A stretch of 64,000 nucleotides of DNA from Hermodice carunculata (taxonomy: Eukaryota > Annelida > Polychaeta > Eunicida > Amphinomidae): contig OZ026613.1 of the NCBI GenBank assembly GCA_964020975.1, positions 117,616,726-117,680,725 on the forward strand, in the 5' to 3' direction. The notes under the pieces are model-generated. The model was not told the origin of the DNA. It did not search any database and was given only the letters and a program-made list of their open reading frames with translations. Shown piece after piece: positions 11,341 through 21,235 of this stretch. Position 1 is the first letter of the stretch. The number at the start of each line of letters is the position of its first letter. Made by a program: the position numbers and the translations under genes.

Positions 11341-11700
11341 GTAAGATCCTTGCTTCATACTGACACCACTTCTTCACAATGCTCTCACCAAAGCCAAGAC
11401 CCTTGCACCATACTGCCCCCCCCCCCCACACACACACACACACATACACAATTCTCCCACAAAAGCCAAGATTCCTGCACCATACTGACACCACCTTCAC
11501 ACAATGCTCCCACCAAAGCCAAAACCCTGCACAATACGATCCACACACACACACACAATGCTCCCACCAAAGCCAAGATCTCTGCACCATACTGACACCA
11601 CCCCCACACAATGCTCCCAGCGAAGCCAAGATCCCTGCACCATACTGACACCACCCCCACACAATGCTCCCAGCAAAGCCCAAACCATTCATCCTCTTGG
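11341..11700 (+). repeat. 53-bp minisatellite at the start of a Rab40 intron
   Basis: Units start AATGCTCCCACCAAAGCC and continue through GCACCATACTGACACC and a CA-rich tail. Starts fall at 11378, 11450, 11503, 11557, 11610 and 11663. Spacing is 53-54 bp except for the first, which is stretched by poly-C and CA growth. The first partial unit begins right at the splice donor: GTAAGATCC...CATACTGACACC matches the unit's CCAAGATCC...CATACTGACACC. Open frames in this array are artefacts. Confidence 0.9.
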
Positions 11701-12097
11701 GGAGGGAAAAAGATACCCTAAATGTCAGAAGGAATTATTTATCATGCAAAAAATCTTTACAATAACAATCCAGGGTTAAATTTTTGTTGATAATTGAAAC
11801 AGACAAAATTTATGTGCCTCATTATTTCAATAATGATAGTTTCTTTGGTATTTAATGAGAAATGTGAAACACTATACATACAGCCTGTGTAGGAGGGATG
11901 TTAATCTTGCTGAGATGGACTGATGCATACTGATTACTGTCCTTGGTGCATTTAGATAGTGACAGGGGTGTGACTAGAGTCACATAGGGAGCTGTATTCT
12001 TAATCCTAGTCCTGCTGAATTGTTTTTTAACCTGCGTTTGGACCATATAAACACGCCTTCCCCCCTCCCCTCCCCCCCCCCCCCCGCAGCACTAGGC

Positions 12098-12336
12098 CTA
12101 ACTCTTTCAGTGACAATACCGTCTGAAGTCTATCTACCTAAGTCAGACAAATCTGAACTATCATTAAGATCCCAGATTCCTATTCCTCGTTAAAAGACCT
12201 TTTGTTCAAGTACCAGTATGCCTGTAATTTCAGAGAGACTACTCCAGGTCAGCAGCCTTTCTCGGGGCCCATTGTGCTTAAAGCACGCCGAGAAAAGCTG
12301 TTGACTCAGTTCAAAATTTGGCAGTGAAAGGGGTAA
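12098..12336. mobile_element. TTAA-type MITE, copy 4 (decayed ends)
   Basis: Ends TAACTCTTTCAGTGAC and TTGGCAGTGAAAGGGGTAA match copy 3, though the TTAA itself has decayed on both sides. A hairpin (CTTTCTCGG with CCGAGAAAAG) lies in the right half. It is inside the Rab40 intron. Confidence 0.65.
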
Positions 12337-12382
12337 GACAGTGGCTGACTTCAGCTGGTGGGCTGACACCTTGGTTCATGTG

Positions 12383-12610
12383 TTAACCCTTAAAGTGCTA
12401 ATCACTGCTATAGCTGCTTTCTCATTACCATTAAACATATAATGGTTAAAAGAGTCAAATTCCTCATGAAGATACCTTTCATTCAAATACCAGCAAGCCT
12501 TGTCTGAAGCAAAAAGTAGTCTTAGTCAACAGCTTTCCTCGGGACACATTGCGCGCAGTGTCCCAAGGAAAGCTGTTGACTCAATCTTAAATCGGCACTT
12601 TAAGGGTTAA
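12383..12610. mobile_element. TTAA-type MITE, copy 5
   Basis: TTAACCCTTAAAGTGC and GCACTTTAAGGGTTAA form near-perfect inverted ends with TTAA on both sides. The right half holds a strong hairpin: AGTCAACAGCTTTCC and GGGACAC pair with GTGTCCC and GGAAAGCTGTTGACT. It ends 40 bp upstream of the Rab40 exon at 12651. Confidence 0.85.
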
Positions 12611-12650
12611 TGTGTGTGTTGATGTGTAGCTATGTTTGTATACATTGTAG

Positions 12651-12873
12651 CATGCACCAGGGGTACCCAAGATCCTGGTGGGGAATCGGTTACACCTGGC
12701 CTTCAAAAGGCAAGTCAGTGAGACAGTCGCGGAGACCTATGCTCTCAAGAATGATATGGCCTTCTTCGAGGTCAGTCCACTGTGCGACTTCAATGTCACA
12801 GAGTCACTGGCAGAGCTGTCCCGTGTGGTGCTCAAGAGAAATGGGATGAGTCGGACGTGGGGCCACAATAAAG
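12651..12873 (+). CDS. Rab40: Rab40-type GTPase, internal exon (G-domain part 2)
   Basis: The 223-nt exon starts [20 protein letters not shown], as in Rab40 proteins after EIDE. It continues with [19 protein letters not shown] and ends near [10 protein letters not shown]. It enters in phase 0 and leaves in phase 1. The acceptor is TACATTGTAG and the donor AAAG then GTGAGA. The segment contains the region of the nucleotide-specificity loop; as in vertebrate Rab40, it reads VGNRLHL instead of a classic NKxD. The SPL motif corresponds to the usual SAK-type loop, with the change typical of the family. The next exon's first two bases complete a Val codon, giving the family's VLSLQ junction. Confidence 0.93.
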
Positions 12874-12924
12874 GTGAGAGGACTCTGGCAGCCATCAAGC
12901 AATACATCCAATCCCATCCCAGTA

Positions 12925-13104
12925 CAGTAGTCCCTCCTTTGAAAGACCACTCCTTTGGGAGACCACCTCCTTTGAGAGACCACAGTTGCCAGGTCTTTCT
13001 GTAGTACTTTTCATGTTATTTATACCTCCTTTGAGGGACCACCTACTTTATGTGACTGCCTTTTGGGTGGCACTAGGGGCGGTCTCTCAAAGGAGGGACT
13101 ACTG
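12925..13104. mobile_element. CAGT-ended MITE, copy 2 (pogo/mariner-like)
   Basis: Ends CAGTAGTCCCTCCTTTGAAA and CTCAAAGGAGGGACTACTG are inverted, with TA on both outer sides. Internal GAGAGACCACC motifs repeat. It is 180 bp long and starts 51 bp after the splice donor of the exon at 12651-12873. Confidence 0.85.
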
Positions 13105-13445
13105 TAAGATGATGTCAGGGTAGTGTGGAGGCAGGTGTATGCTTGATGGAGCTCCGGTTACCGGCTGGTTATTTACATAAGATCACAACATTAGCACCTG
13201 GTTATGTATATATAAGCACTGGTTATCTGGGACTGTGGAACATAGGTAATTCAGGCCATAGTGGGACTGAAAAACAAAAACATAAATGAAATAAAAAATG
13301 TGCCGTATCAAACTTTCGGTTAATTTCTGTTACATGTATAGCAATTTACAACTGAACATATTTCTGAGTTTTCAGTGATAAACTGCAATTTTACATGCTT
13401 TGAGAAAGTGTATGAGTGAATAGAGACTTTGTCTGTTATATTTGT

Positions 13446-13646
13446 AGAAGGTGGGGCTGTGATTTTTTTTTCTTTTTTTTTTTTTTTTTTTTTTTGTTGC
13501 TGTTTTATTTTTAACAAAATTGTGTGTGTTTTGGCTATTTTGACATCTCCAAAACCATTTCTCAGATTGTTCTGAAAGTTGGTGGACGTGTAGTTTGTGG
13601 GAGGGTTAAATGAAGTTGTGAACTATGTGGTAATACTCTTGATCCC

Positions 13647-13682
<36 letters not shown>

Positions 13683-14085
13683 CAATTTGGGCACTTGGTT
13701 AATGCATGTATTCCTATTGATTACCATGTAAGTCTGTTGGGATTGCAACAGAACTTCTGATTTTCAACTTATTTTCCAAAAGCATCAACTAGATCACTTC
13801 AAACATGATGGGGATGTACCTTAGGTTGGTCTCCACCAAGTTTCTTAAATGGTGGTGTTCGAGTTTTAAATTTGTATGTACTTAGGTTGGCCTCTACCAA
13901 GTTTCTTAAATGGTCATGCTCCAGTGAGTTTTAAATTTGTATGAATGTTCTGTTCATTTTTTGGCAAAATCTGATCCTGCCAAGCCAATTGCTTTTAAGT
14001 TGTGTAGGGACACTTCTTGGGACCCAAGACCTTAATTTGTTCAACAGGTGGTGCTGCAGTTTTTTTCTAAATACAGCTAAGCACA
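13446..14085 (+). repeat. Helitron-like family A, partial copy
   Basis: Body landmarks of family A appear in order (GACATCTCCAAAACC, GAAAGTTGGTGGA, ATTCCTATTGATTACC, CTTCAAACATG, ACCAAGTTTCTTAAATGGT twice, CAATTGCTTTTAAG, TTCAACAGGTGG). They are interrupted by two long poly-T runs. Neither end is present. A segment of about 70 bp (near 13825-13940) is duplicated. Confidence 0.6.
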
Positions 14086-15097
14086 AGACTGTCATGATCC
14101 TCTTGTTTGTACTTGTCAGACTACCACTTTTGCAAAACATTTAGAAACACGCGAGTCATACATAATGCAAAATTGGAACTCCATATGCAGCTACCCCAGA
14201 GGACCCACCACCAAATGGTCAACAATTACTTGATAGTGGTTAGAAAATCTGTGATTTCCTGGTGGATGTATACAGATAGTTCTGCAGGTAAAGTAGGAGT
14301 CTGTGAGACAAGTACAGCCTGGACTTGCAGCGAAGTTATGAGGGCAGGGCTGGTGACATGTAGATCAGTTCAAGGTGCTGGGCACATTTCAACACTACAG
14401 CTGCCCTTAGGGTATGGAACAAACAGCCGTGGCACTTGTTGCAGGATACACAGTTGAAAGGGAGGGCTGGGCACCCTGGTCGTGTCCAGACTGTATACCC
14501 CTCAGGGTTCTGCCACTTCCCGTCTCACCCCTGGCTGTCGTGACACTGAGTGCTTTGTAAGACTGTGCTAGTTTAAGCAGTGGGTCAGTAGACTTGTACA
14601 ATATTTTCAGTATGTGTTGGTAGAGCAAGCTATAGATATGGAGACTTGTATTAGCTAGTATGTTTTGTCAGGGTGCAGCTTGCACCTGGAGACTACTGTG
14701 TACCACATGCAGTGTCAGGACAAACACAAGCTGCCTGTCGACAAGACTGGACTGCAGCTTAGAGTTTTACAGATTGATCTGTCATACTGGAAAAGCAGCT
14801 TAGATTTTTAGAGGCAGCTCTTTCTTATGGGAAAAGTGACTTACATTTTTAGAGGCAACTCTATTATACTGGACAAGTTGCTCATGTTTGTACAAAGTTA
14901 GCTATTGAATAGGACAAATAGCATGGGTTTGTACGTGGGCTGGGACCATTCATTGATACACTGATGTATCGTGATACATATGCTGCTTTGTGATAGATGG
15001 TATCAACATGATTAGCTGTTGAACTTGTCCAGTATCTTGGGTGTGTACATGGTTAGCTGTTGTACTGGACAAGTAGCGTGGGCTTCTACATATTTAT
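14086..15097. other. intron sequence, nothing recognised
   Basis: No exon, RNA or repeat was recognised. Some short internal similarities (ACTGGAAAAGC, TTTTAGAGGCA near 14780-14870) suggest an old low-copy tandem repeat. Confidence 0.5.
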
Positions 15098-15500
15098 ACA
15101 GTACCAGAGCTGTCCATGTGCCAGGGTGGCCAGGCACCAGAGCTGTCCATGTACTATGGCAGCCAGGCACCAGAGCTGTCCATGTGCCATGGCAGCCAGG
15201 CATCAGAGCTGTCCATGTGCCATGGCAGCCAGGCATCAGAGCTGTCCATGTGCCTTGGCAGCCAGGCACCAGAACTGTTGTGTCAGGGTAACCAGGCACC
15301 AGAGCTGTCCATGTGCCATGGCAGCCAGGCACCATGCAGAGCTGCTATGTGCCAGGGTGGACAGGCACCAGAGCTGTCCATGTGCCATGGTAGCCAGGCA
15401 CCAGAACTGTCTGTGTACCATGGTGGCAAGGCACCAGAGTGCCCCATGTGGCAGGACAGCTTGATACCATGTGCTATGGTAGCCAGGCACCAGAACACTC
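15098..15500 (+). repeat. 33-bp minisatellite
   Basis: The unit is about CCATGTGCCATGGCAGCCAG plus GCACCAGAGCTGT, roughly 12 copies with drift. Because 33 is divisible by 3, several frames stay open with an 11-residue period on both strands. These are not genes. Confidence 0.92.
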
Positions 15501-16627
15501 CCTGTGCTTTGGCAGCCACACCAGGAAGTGAAGCCAAATGTGTTGTGGCTGTCCTGGCATATATTTCCATTTCCATATGTGTTACCCTATTGGTGGTCTG
15601 TCCTCCTAAAAAATGAAACTGCAAAAAATAATAGTAACAGGCTTAGAAAAGTTGATGGTGCATACAAAAGTATACAGGCTGCTTGTGAGGTTCTGTCAGT
15701 GCTCTTAGAGCTCAGCACCAAGTTGAAAGATTGCTTGCATCAACTTTTTGTGTTGTAGGCTTAAATCCTGAAAACACATGTTGGAATTGGCGAGGTCAAG
15801 ATCAACTGGTTCATGTGGGTTCTCAGTAGAGGGCTCTGTAGGCATGCAGGCTAGATATTCGTATTTCCATTAGTTTCCATTGTAATTTGCACCTATGTAA
15901 CTTTGAAACTGCTCTACTTAAAAACACCAAATCTCTTGTGGTAAATGGCTGCACAACTATTCAACATACCGAATGTTACTTTATCACATAGCATCATGTA
16001 GGAATGCACATCTCTAACCTTGAAGATTTCTGTGCATTGAGTTGTGTATTCAGCCAAATACACATAAAATTGCTGATTGCAACCTCTCCTATTCACATAT
16101 ATCTAATACTATGTATGACCTGGTGGTCCAAAATTTATCTTCAAATTCTTAGTGGTTGTAATGTGTTTATACCTTAACTTTCAAAAACTGTTAGCTTTTG
16201 TCTGAGTTGCATGGTTTGAGTGGTGTTGATTTTGGTCAATGATTGAAACTGTCTGGTTATGGTGCCTGGTGCAACTAAACTGGGGCCAAAACAGACCTAG
16301 CAGTCCATTGCTTCTGTTCTGGACATCACTTATACATTGGTCTGCCCAGCAGGCAAGTGGTGAGTATAGTATATGTGTTGTGATGGGACAGTTATGTAAG
16401 GGTTAATACAGGTACTACAGAAGGTTAATGCAGACCAGAAGCCTGTTGATGTGTCAGCTCCCCATGAGATCAATGCCATTACATCTGCAGCCCTCAACAT
16501 TTGATGAAGCGTCGGGATTGTTGAATCCTACTTGTTATGGTCTACTGATGTACCTCTGCTAGATACTGTTATATGTGTGCTGGTCAGTTCAGGGCTGTAG
16601 GCCACCTTTGATACAAGTCAAAAATAT
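15501..16627. other. intron sequence, nothing recognised
   Basis: AT-rich, with no exon-like open frame carrying known motifs. Confidence 0.5.
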
Positions 16628-17462
16628 ATCTTCTTGTCTGCCTACAGTGTATCTTCTTGTCTGTCTACAATGTATCTTCCTGTCTGTCTACAATGTATCT
16701 TCCTGTCTGTCTACAATGTATCTTCCTGTCTGTCTACAATGTATCTTCCGGTCTGTCCACAATGTATCTACTTGTCTGTCTCCAATGAATCTTCTTGTCT
16801 GCCTACAATGTTTCATCTTGTCTGTCTACAATGTATCTTCTTGTCTGCCTACAATGTATCTTCCTGTCTGTCTACAATGTATCTTCCTGTCTCTCTACAA
16901 TGTATCTTCTTGTCTGCCTACAATGTATCTTCTTGTCTGTCTACAATGTATCTTCCTGTCTGCCTACAATGTATCTTCTTGTCTGTCTACACTGTATCTT
17001 CTTGTCTGTCTACAATGTATCTTCTTTTCTGTCTATAATGTATCTTTTTGTCTGTCAACAATGTATCTTCTTGTCTGTCTACAATGTATCTTCTTGTCTG
17101 TCTACAATGTATCTTCCTGTCTATCTAAAATGTATCTTCTTGTCTGTCTACAATGTATCTTCTTGTCTGTCTACACTGTATCTTCTTGTCTGTATATGAT
17201 GTATCTTTTTGTCTGTCTACAATGTATCTTCTTGTCTGTATATGATGTATCTTTTTGTCTGTCAACAATGTATCTTCTTGTCTGTCTACAATGTATCTTC
17301 TTGTCTGTCTACAATGTATCTTCTTGCCTGTCTATAATGTATCTTTTTGTCTCTCAACAATGTATCTTATTGTCTGTCTACAATGTATTTTTTTGTCTGT
17401 CTACAATGTATCTTCTTGTCTGTCTACAATGTATCTTCTTGTCTGCCTACAGCCTATCTTAT
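16628..17462 (+). repeat. 23-bp minisatellite, about 36 copies
   Basis: The unit is TGTATCTTCTTGTCTGTC plus TACAA. Variants with CCTG, TTTTG, GCC and CAAC are mixed along the array. The unit contains no stop in any + frame, so a 342-codon open frame with a 23-residue period appears. I treat it as an artefact. The array is strongly pyrimidine-biased on this strand. Confidence 0.95.
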
Positions 17463-17966
17463 TGTCATTATCCTCTTGGGGCAAGGGGATGCACAAACCT
17501 CAGGGCAGAAAGGATGTTCTTTATAGTGAAAACTGGTTTTATACACTATGATGATGGCTTTTTCACCTGGTGGAATTTCTGTAGATCTAGAAGTCCAAGT
17601 TGATTGATGTATGGCTGTAAAATTTAATTAGGGTTACTGCTGTGTGACGCACACAGGCTAAGAGTAGAATGACTCAACTGTTGGTGTCAGCTGTGTGCCT
17701 GGCTGACTGGCAGGTATGGCCTATGTTGCAATAACACAAATCAAGATTAGGTTACCCAAGGGTGATTAGCATATTCAGACAAAGCTGTTGCCCATTGAGT
17801 GATATTTTAATGACAATCATAACTATAATTGTGATTATATCATATTTATAAAGAGTATAGTGCTGGACATGATCAGTAAACATTGTACATTCATGAGGTG
17901 GCCTTATTTTGGTCTGCCACATCCCACACACAAAGTTTGGTATCTGTAGGTACATGTATTACAGTA

Positions 17967-18145
17967 CAGTGGAACCTGTTTTGAGAGACCACTGTAATAA
18001 AAGACCACCTGCCTTTTAAGACCATATTTTCAAAGCCCCTTTTGCTATTTTTCCTATGTTATTGCACCTCCATTGAGAGACCACCTGCCTTATGTGACCA
18101 CTTTTTGGCCTGCCCTAGGGACAGTCTCTCAAAACAGGTTTCACT
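17967..18145. mobile_element. CAGT-ended MITE, copy 3 (pogo/mariner-like)
   Basis: Ends CAGTGGAACCTGTTTTGAGA and TCTCAAAACAGGTTTCACTG are inverted, flanked by TA on both sides. The interior shares GAGAGACCACCTGCCTTATG with copy 2. It is 179 bp long. Confidence 0.85.
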
Positions 18146-19710
18146 GTATAGGAAATATGGTTTGGACATGCATTTGTTAGAGCTGGGGGGGGGGGCAGAT
18201 TTATGAGGTGCAGGCATGTGCAGGGGAAAATACTGGATGCAGCTAGGGACTTTCCATTCATTGAATGCCATTTTTAGATTTAACATAAACCTAGAATGTA
18301 TCAACAAAAAAAAGAGAAAGTAGCTTTGACATTTTCAAATATTGAAGTCGGAGTCAAAGGGTATGATGTAAGTCTGTGGGGGAAATAATGAATGGTTTAG
18401 AGGTGTTCACAATTGTCATCATTTTTATGGGTCTCAAAAAGTACTTGCTTTGAATACCGTCTTTTCTTTCCCCACCCCCACCCCCACCAAGCATGCTCGG
18501 ACAGTGATCCTACGTGATTGAATATATGGCCTCGTTTATACCCCAAGATGTTTCTCCAACCCAAAAAGAAAAGAAACATACCACAGTCTTCAATAATGCA
18601 GAAATCATTCAACTGTTTAGCATGTAGGAGAGAACAGAGAAAAATCACACAATGTTTACTATGAGGGTCATAGATGTTGCACCAGAGGGCACAACTGAAC
18701 TATATGTGATGCCTCCTGCACCTGTCCCTTAAGGCCCATGACCTCTGGCCAGGAGGTAGGCCTCCCCGCCTTCCTGTTTCAACTGGAAGTCTGTGTGCTG
18801 ACAGGCGTAAACCAGAAAATTATAAGTACTATGATATATTTTGGAACAAATGCTTTGAGGTCCTTTGTCCAAACCTCATGCACACATGTACATGTGCACA
18901 TGATTAGTGCGAGATCACCAGCCATGTATCTCAAAGTATTGTTGGAAGGTGATGTTTTAGGACAAAATGATGAATGAATGGGAAAGTCCAATGTGTGTGT
19001 AACCCAATGGGGAGTTGTGCAAGCAGGCATTGTCGTCATAGCTCAACAACTCCTATATTTGCAGGCCAGGGACAAAAAATATCCCAGTCAAGCCAAGTCA
19101 ACATTTCAAAGTACTTTTCAATGAAACTCTTTACCTTCGCATGTGTGTGGGGGGGAGGCAAAATTTGCTTTTACAAAGATTTCTGGATTGATGGACAAAT
19201 GAGTACAAGTGGGGGGTAACCAAAATGTCAAACCAATGTCTTGTGGGGACTACTTAATATGTGAACCCAGTGTGTATATGTTCAAACATTAATATATATT
19301 GCCTTGTAATTTTGGGGCAAGTCATTTTCTAGCTGGTTAACAATTTTCTATTTGAGATCACTAGCCCTGTGGGTAGGTCAACAGTCAATAATTTGTCTGG
19401 CTCTGAATGTGTTGCTCAGAGGTTCATTGCTGATCCATGACATATGTCTCATACAGAAACAGAACTGACACAGAAGTCTTTGATACAATGACTTTTTTTT
19501 AATTTTTTAATTTTTTAATTTTTTACTTCCTTTCAACTTCTTGCTGGATTCTCTGCAAACATAGTTGGAATTTGACTCAATCTCAAATAAAGTTGTTCAT
19601 TTGGAGGGTGTACTCTTTTTTCTTGATTTTTGAAAAAAAATTTGAAATCACATTATGATTGGTAAAAGGTCCCAAAGGCAAAAGATTTCAATTTTTACCC
19701 CTCAGCCCAA
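18146..19710. other. intron sequence, no gene seen
   Basis: Holds short low-complexity runs (poly-G at 18185, T6AA units at 19493-19525). No exon or named repeat was recognised. Confidence 0.5.
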
Positions 19711-20975
19711 AAGGCCAAAGGGGTACTGTTGTCACCTATGCGTCCATCCCCCACCGAGAGAATTTTCTCTAGTCCGTCTTAAATAGGAAAACCATGATCA
19801 TACTCACTTTTAGCAGGATTTCTTTCTTTTCAATCTTCATCCAGTTTAGTGGAAGAGGTAGCTTCCAGTTAATACCTTAGTTCACTTTACCTTATATCAC
19901 CTCTAGTCAGCTTTATGGTGCTAAAAATTGTATTACTATTTACATGTTTATACTAGTGTTTGTATGGTGGAATAGTGTATGAAGCTTTTAAGTTTTAAAG
20001 GAGACGTCCGTCTGTCCATGCCTTGTTAACGCCATATCTCCATATACTCATTTTACAGAGGCCAAATTTTTATCACAGGGGGTCATTGAGGTGTAATTGA
20101 AAAGTAAGTCACTAGGTCTCATTTTTAGGTCACACTACTACGTTGCAGAAAAAAACAGCGTTAACAAAATATTTAAAAAGATATTGAATATAGCTTCATT
20201 AATTATGTATGACAGTTGGTCCTAAGAATGCCCCAGATGCCTATTGAAGACTGGGTCACTGGGTCACATATTTAGGTCAAGTGCTGCATTGAAGAAAAAT
20301 GGCCTGGCCACACCATATCTCCAAAAATACTCACTTCACAGAGACCAACTTTTTATCACAGAGGGCCATTGAGGTGCTTCAGATGCTTCTCGAAAAGTAG
20401 GTTGCTAGATCACACATTTAGGTCACAGTACTACATTGAAGAAAAAAACGCCAATAACACAATATCTAAAAAATATTGAATGCAGCTTCATCAATAATTA
20501 TTTGTGACAGTTGGTACTAAGGATGGCTCAGGTGCCTATTGAAAACTAGGTCTCTGGGTCACATATTTAGGTCAAGTGCTGCGTTGAAGAAAAATGGCCA
20601 TACCATTGTATCTTCAAATATTAAATTACTGATTGTAGCTGCACCAATTACTTATGACAGTTGGTCCTAAGGATGCCTCAGGTGCCTATTGAAAACTAGG
20701 TCTCTGGGTCACATATTTAGGTCAAGTGCTGCATTGAAGAAAAATGGCCATACCATGATATCTTCAAATATTAAATTACTCATTGTAACTGCGCCAATTA
20801 TCTATGACAGTTGGTCCTAAGGATGCCTCAGATACCTGGTGAAAACTAGGTCACTGGGTCACATATTTAGGTCACAGTGCTGCATTGAAGAAAAATGGCC
20901 TTTGCCATGATATATCAGCTCATTGCATTTGCACCAAAGCTTTGTCATTACGTCAAACAGAAGTAACCTTGACCT
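19711..20975 (+). repeat. 149-bp tandem-unit element
   Basis: Units carry TATGACAGTTGGTCCTAAGG, GCCTATTGAAAACTAGGTC, ACATATTTAGGTCA and GCATTGAAGAAAAATGGCC in order. The TGACAGTTGGT landmark falls at about 20209, 20507, 20655 and 20805, i.e. 148-150 bp steps with one step double. Similar GTCACCTATGCGTCC and GTCACCTACGCATCC motifs lie near both edges (19730, 20993), so the whole is probably one non-autonomous element. No coding capacity. Confidence 0.75.
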
Positions 20976-21235
20976 ACCGGGAGGGTATTGTCGTCACCTA
21001 CGCATCCGTCTTTCTGTCTGTCTGTCTGTCCATCCTGGCCGAGGGGTTTGCGGTCACTTACCGGCTTCTAGTTGTTCAAAGTGAAGGACTTGGAGTGTTA
21101 TAGCACACTTGTGAGGAAAATTTGCCATATTGGCACAGGAAAATACCTTCATTTGCAAAAGAATTTTGTTGTCCATTGGGGGCCCAAAGTTGACAAGTTC
21201 GCCCCTTTTTGGCCATCAAGCGGGCTATGGGTTGT

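Noticed and set aside
11324-11779. Open frames over the 53-bp repeat
   Set aside because: Periodic translations of the intronic minisatellite; the real exon ends at 11340.
15012-15624. Several overlapping open frames on both strands with an 11-residue period
   Set aside because: They come from a 33-bp minisatellite whose length is a multiple of three.
16575-17603. 342-codon open frame on the + strand
   Set aside because: It is the translation of a 23-bp minisatellite; the Cys-Leu-Ser/Tyr pattern repeats every 23 residues and other frames are open too.
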